A stretch of DNA of 64,000 nt from Opitutia bacterium ISCC 52 (GTDB taxonomy: Bacteria; Verrucomicrobiota; Verrucomicrobiia; Opitutales; UBA2995), in contig CP076040.1 in assembly GCA_014529675.2 (NCBI GenBank), positions 992,001 through 1,056,000 of the forward strand. Direction: 5' to 3'. How positions within the stretch are numbered: the first letter of the stretch is position 1; every line of letters begins with the position of its first letter. Made by a program: the position numbers and the translations under genes. Below the pieces are notes generated by a model that saw only the letters and a program-made list of their open reading frames with translations, was not told the DNA's origin and did not search any database. Below are positions 61,556 to 64,000 of this stretch, piece after piece.

Positions 61556-61598
61556 TAGGTTCTGTTTAAAAGTTGAAGACTCTAAAACCGTAGGGTGC

Positions 61599-62129
61599 TT
61601 ACTTTTTATCAGGAAAAATCCCGAGCCGATACGCCTTCCCAATAGCTGAAGGAGCGTTTCTCACTTGTAGTTTTTCGTAGATGTGACCGACGTGGGTATC
61701 GAGCGTGGAATAGCCGATTTCAAGTGTATGCGCTATTTCTTTTTTGACGAAGCCTTCGCCAAGTAGTTTCAGGATTTCTAACTCTCGGTGCGAAAGTTCA
61801 ATTTCTACATTTTGTTTTGGCAGGTGCTGTTGAAGGTTCTCCAGAACAAATCTCGCAACATTCGTATCCAGAGATGCTCCGCCTGTCATGACGGTCCTGA
61901 TACCTTGGAGAATCTCGCTAACAGTAGCCGATTTACGCAAATAACCCCAAGCCCCCAAAGTTATGGATCGGAGTAAATCACTTTCACTATCGGACTGTGT
62001 AAGTATGATGATTCTTGATTGTGGGCTGTATTCTTTGAAATAGGGAAGGGCATCAAGGCCACTCATGCCTGGGAGGCTTAGGTCCAACAATAGATCTGTC
62101 TTATCAATATTTCTAAGACAGGGAACCAT
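61599..62129 (-). pseudogene. Truncated NarL/FixJ-type response regulator
   Basis: The reading (176 aa) begins close to the phosphorylation site: TDLLLDLSLPGMSGLDAL with Asp16, where a complete receiver has it near residue 54. The N-terminal strand and the acidic pocket (usually DD near residue 10) are missing, and a stop lies a few codons upstream of the ATG at 62129. The rest is intact: ILTQSDSESDLLRSITLGAWGYLRKS and a LuxR helix-turn-helix ending ELSHRELEILKLLGEGFVKKEI and YSTLDTHVGHIYEKLQVRN. The HTH could still bind DNA, but phosphorylation is unlikely. No kinase gene is adjacent. Confidence 0.72.
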
Positions 62130-62286
62130 ACCCTGAAAGTTCAGTTAGACGATGGGTACGTTGGCGGTTGGATCCGGTTATCGAAAATACGCCTTACACC
62201 TGCGCGCTAAAGAAAGTCGGTTTATTTGCTTCCTGCATTCAGGGAAATGTAATCCAATCAAAACTAGCTATTAAACACTTCTATCT

Positions 62287-63687
62287 ATGAGTAAATCGAC
62301 CTACGCTAAGCTTCTTTGGTCATGCTTCTTATTACTATTGCCTCTAGGGGTTCGTGCTGAGAATCAGCCCAATATCTTGTTCATCTTTGCCGACGATTGG
62401 GGATGGGGAGATCTCAGTTGCCATAGACACCCTTACGTAAAAACGCCCAATATCGATCGCTTGGCAAAGGAAGGAACCGAGTTTTATCGATTTACGGTCG
62501 CCAGCGGCGTGTGTTCTCCGAGCCGAACCGCGGTTATGACCGGGCATTTCCCCGGGCGCTATAATATAGACGGTCATTTCGCCTGGGTGCCGAGCAACGC
62601 CAAGCGGAACATGCCCGATTGGTTGGATGTAGGAGCACCTAGTTTGCCACGCTTTCTTCAAAAAGCAGGTTATGCTACCGCGCACTATGGGAAGTGGCAC
62701 TTGGCGAATGATATGATTCCTGATTCACCTGAGGCAGGAGTGTATGGGTATGACGAATACGGTACTTTTAATAGTTCGGGTGAGCAGATGCCGGTGCATG
62801 AGGATTCGATGCATGCCAATGCGTTTATCAACCAGGCGGTTGCTGCTGGGAAACCATTCTTCATCAATCTGTGGCTTCACGAGCCTCATACGCCATTTCA
62901 TACCGTGCCCAAGTACGAGTGGCGTTTCAGACACCTTGAAAATAGAGAAGATCAAATCTACGCTTCTGTGTTATCCCACGCGGATGACCGCATTGGAGAA
63001 GTGCTGGATAATTTGGACCGCTTGGGTGTTACCGATGATACCCTCGTGATTTTCAGTTCCGACAATGGACCGGCGCGAGCGTCAGGACCGACCGAGCTAG
63101 GATTGAACTACGATACCGCCACCGGTGCTGGTTGGGGGATTGCCGCCGCCAAAGGAATTACCGCTGGTCGAAAAGGCTATAAAGCGTCCCTTTATCAAGG
63201 GGGTATCAACGTGCCATTCATTGCGCGCTGGCCTGGAAAGATTGAAGCCGGAGAGATCGACGATAGCTCCTTGATCTCGGCCGTGGATCTTCTTCCCACA
63301 TTTTGCGAAATCGCCGGAGCCAAGCTACCTGTCGGATATGAGTCGGATGGCATCAGTCAGGTCAGTGTCTTAAAGGGGAAAGCTACTTCGACACGCGAGA
63401 AGCCACTCTATTGGAAATATGAGTCTCCCTGGCCTGCCAGGGACAGTAAGCCCGAGCACTGGGTTTCTTATGCGATGATGGATCAGCAGTGGAAGCTGGT
63501 GACTAATCAGGATGGCAGCTATCTAGAGCTTTACGATATTGCCTCTGATCCCTTTGAGAAAAGGGATCTGAAGCACTCCCAAAACAGTGTTGTGCGTGAG
63601 CTCAAAGGGAAGCTGAATGCTTGGAAAGAGAGTCTTCCAGCTGGACCAACGGGAGACGTATTCTCTGCTGAGCGAAAAGAGCTATAA
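62287..63687 (+). CDS. Secreted type I sulfatase (CSPSR)
   Basis: The 466-aa protein has a signal peptide (KLLWSCFLLLLPLGVRA) and QPNILFIFADDWGWGDLSCH with the DD metal pair. CSPSR (Cys76) is a normal formylglycine motif. HYGKWHLAND, NLWLHEPHTPFH and FSSDNGPARASGP are the expected active-site segments, with PFIARWPGKIEAG and LLPTFCEIAGA in the later fold. A periplasmic glycan sulfatase is likely. It starts 157 bp after the response-regulator remnant, on the opposite strand. Confidence 0.93.
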   Translation: MSKSTYAKLLWSCFLLLLPLGVRAENQPNILFIFADDWGWGDLSCHRHPYVKTPNIDRLAKEGTEFYRFTVASGVCSPSRTAVMTGHFPGRYNIDGHFAWVPSNAKRNMPDWLDVGAPSLPRFLQKAGYATAHYGKWHLANDMIPDSPEAGVYGYDEYGTFNSSGEQMPVHEDSMHANAFINQAVAAGKPFFINLWLHEPHTPFHTVPKYEWRFRHLENREDQIYASVLSHADDRIGEVLDNLDRLGVTDDTLVIFSSDNGPARASGPTELGLNYDTATGAGWGIAAAKGITAGRKGYKASLYQGGINVPFIARWPGKIEAGEIDDSSLISAVDLLPTFCEIAGAKLPVGYESDGISQVSVLKGKATSTREKPLYWKYESPWPARDSKPEHWVSYAMMDQQWKLVTNQDGSYLELYDIASDPFEKRDLKHSQNSVVRELKGKLNAWKESLPAGPTGDVFSAERKEL

Positions 63688-64000
63688 GTCCCAGTACAGA
63701 GTGAATTTACATAGGCCCTGAGACTATCTCAGAGCCTATCCCGTATTTACGGGATGGGCGTAATCCGAGAATTTGATATTTTAGGGATACAGTCCCCAGT
63801 CTCATATACCTCCCATCTAAATATCTCCAATCAGAAATTTACTCCAGAGCTGCTGCTGACCTGCTTCCATACCCAAAAAAGATGGGTTCGCGGCGTTCTG
63901 CTTACAGCATAGTGATCCTATCAATCGTTAATTTAAGCCTCTCGACTTGCCGAAAATTCTTTGATAACCCATACAGATAATTTCTCAAATCTACCCCACC
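63688..64000. other. 313-bp region at the window end without a recognised gene
   Basis: No coding signal is convincing on either strand. It contains a short palindrome, ATCCCGTATTTACGGGAT (63738-63755), and a CCTGAGACTATCTCAG hairpin just before it, which may terminate the sulfatase transcript though no U-tract follows. Confidence 0.35.

Noticed and set aside
8826-63716. Shared AGTGAATTTACATA near 8826 and 63703
   Set aside because: A 14-nt match is expected by chance several times in 64 kb, and the flanks differ completely.
63738-63755. Palindrome ATCCCGTATTTACGGGAT as an operator
   Set aside because: No regulator gene or second copy is nearby, and the surrounding DNA holds no recognised gene.
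1-64000. CRISPR arrays, tRNA, rRNA or insertion sequences
   Set aside because: No regularly spaced repeats, cloverleaf or rRNA-like stretches, or transposase genes were found by reading; small RNAs without clear motifs could be missed.

Overview
This 64 kb window looks like chromosomal DNA of a marine member of the Verrucomicrobiota, most likely of the Opitutae (Puniceicoccales/Opitutales). The reasons are the gene families: five sulfatases, a TonB-dependent receptor with the N-terminal acidic/SPF segment typical of Opitutae, planctomycete/verrucomicrobial cytochrome-like proteins (DUF1592 with DUF1552, DUF1549/DUF1553 with DUF1501), Tat-exported oxidoreductases, a verrucomicrobial-type ECF sigma factor with a FecR-LamG partner, and a degenerate verrucomicrobial pilin. 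This placement is inference from families, with no rRNA or marker gene in the window. Base composition is close to 50% GC by eye. Many genes lack a clear Shine-Dalgarno sequence, so several starts were chosen from signal peptides.

Layout. 1-5.5 kb: a DUF1552/DUF1592 pair on the minus strand, a cupin, and a NamZ-like muramidase. 5.6-11.6 kb: Tat-exported aldo/keto reductase, a broken gene with an uncharacterised domain, a DUF4159 protein, a secreted HExxH protein, and a secreted sulfatase. 11.6-18.3 kb: a DUF6172-like protein, a lipoprotein sugar-isomerase-like protein, then a minus-strand operon coupling a leaderless (probably cytoplasmic) sulfatase to a tripartite tricarboxylate transporter (TctC-TctA-TctB), followed by an SDR dehydrogenase. 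18.7-29.1 kb: a TonB-dependent receptor closed by a strong terminator, then two enolase-superfamily dehydratases flanking a DapA-type lyase/aldolase, a sodium:solute symporter and a sulfatase. This reads as an uptake and catabolic locus for a sugar acid or sulfated glycan product. 29.2-41.5 kb: lipoproteins, the DUF1549/DUF1553-DUF1501 pair, a Gfo/Idh/MocA oxidoreductase, a LacI regulator, an ECF sigma/FecR-LamG pair and an MFS transporter. 41.5-49 kb: sulfatase, a glycosidase remnant, BASS transporter, TerB-like protein, a third enolase-family enzyme, MarR regulator with a frameshifted sulfotransferase, and another Gfo/Idh/MocA enzyme. 49-64 kb: pilin remnant, truncated spermidine-synthase-like and sialidase genes meeting at one junction, Ldh_2 dehydrogenase, secreted hypotheticals, PhyH dioxygenase with lactonase divergent from a (frameshifted) GMC oxidoreductase/subunit-3 pair, PiT phosphate transporter, a truncated response regulator and a final sulfatase.

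Taken together the genes suggest a heterotroph living on sulfated and oxidised sugars: exported sulfatases and oxidoreductases act outside the cytoplasm, the TonB receptor and SSS, TTT, MFS and BASS carriers bring in products, and dehydratases plus a DapA-type enzyme and SDR dehydrogenase process sugar acids. A second theme is decay. At least seven loci are interrupted, chimeric or truncated, and two intergenic palindrome families recur. Some single-base interruptions (an 8-A run, a G/T-rich Cys stretch) may be sequencing errors and are flagged as such.
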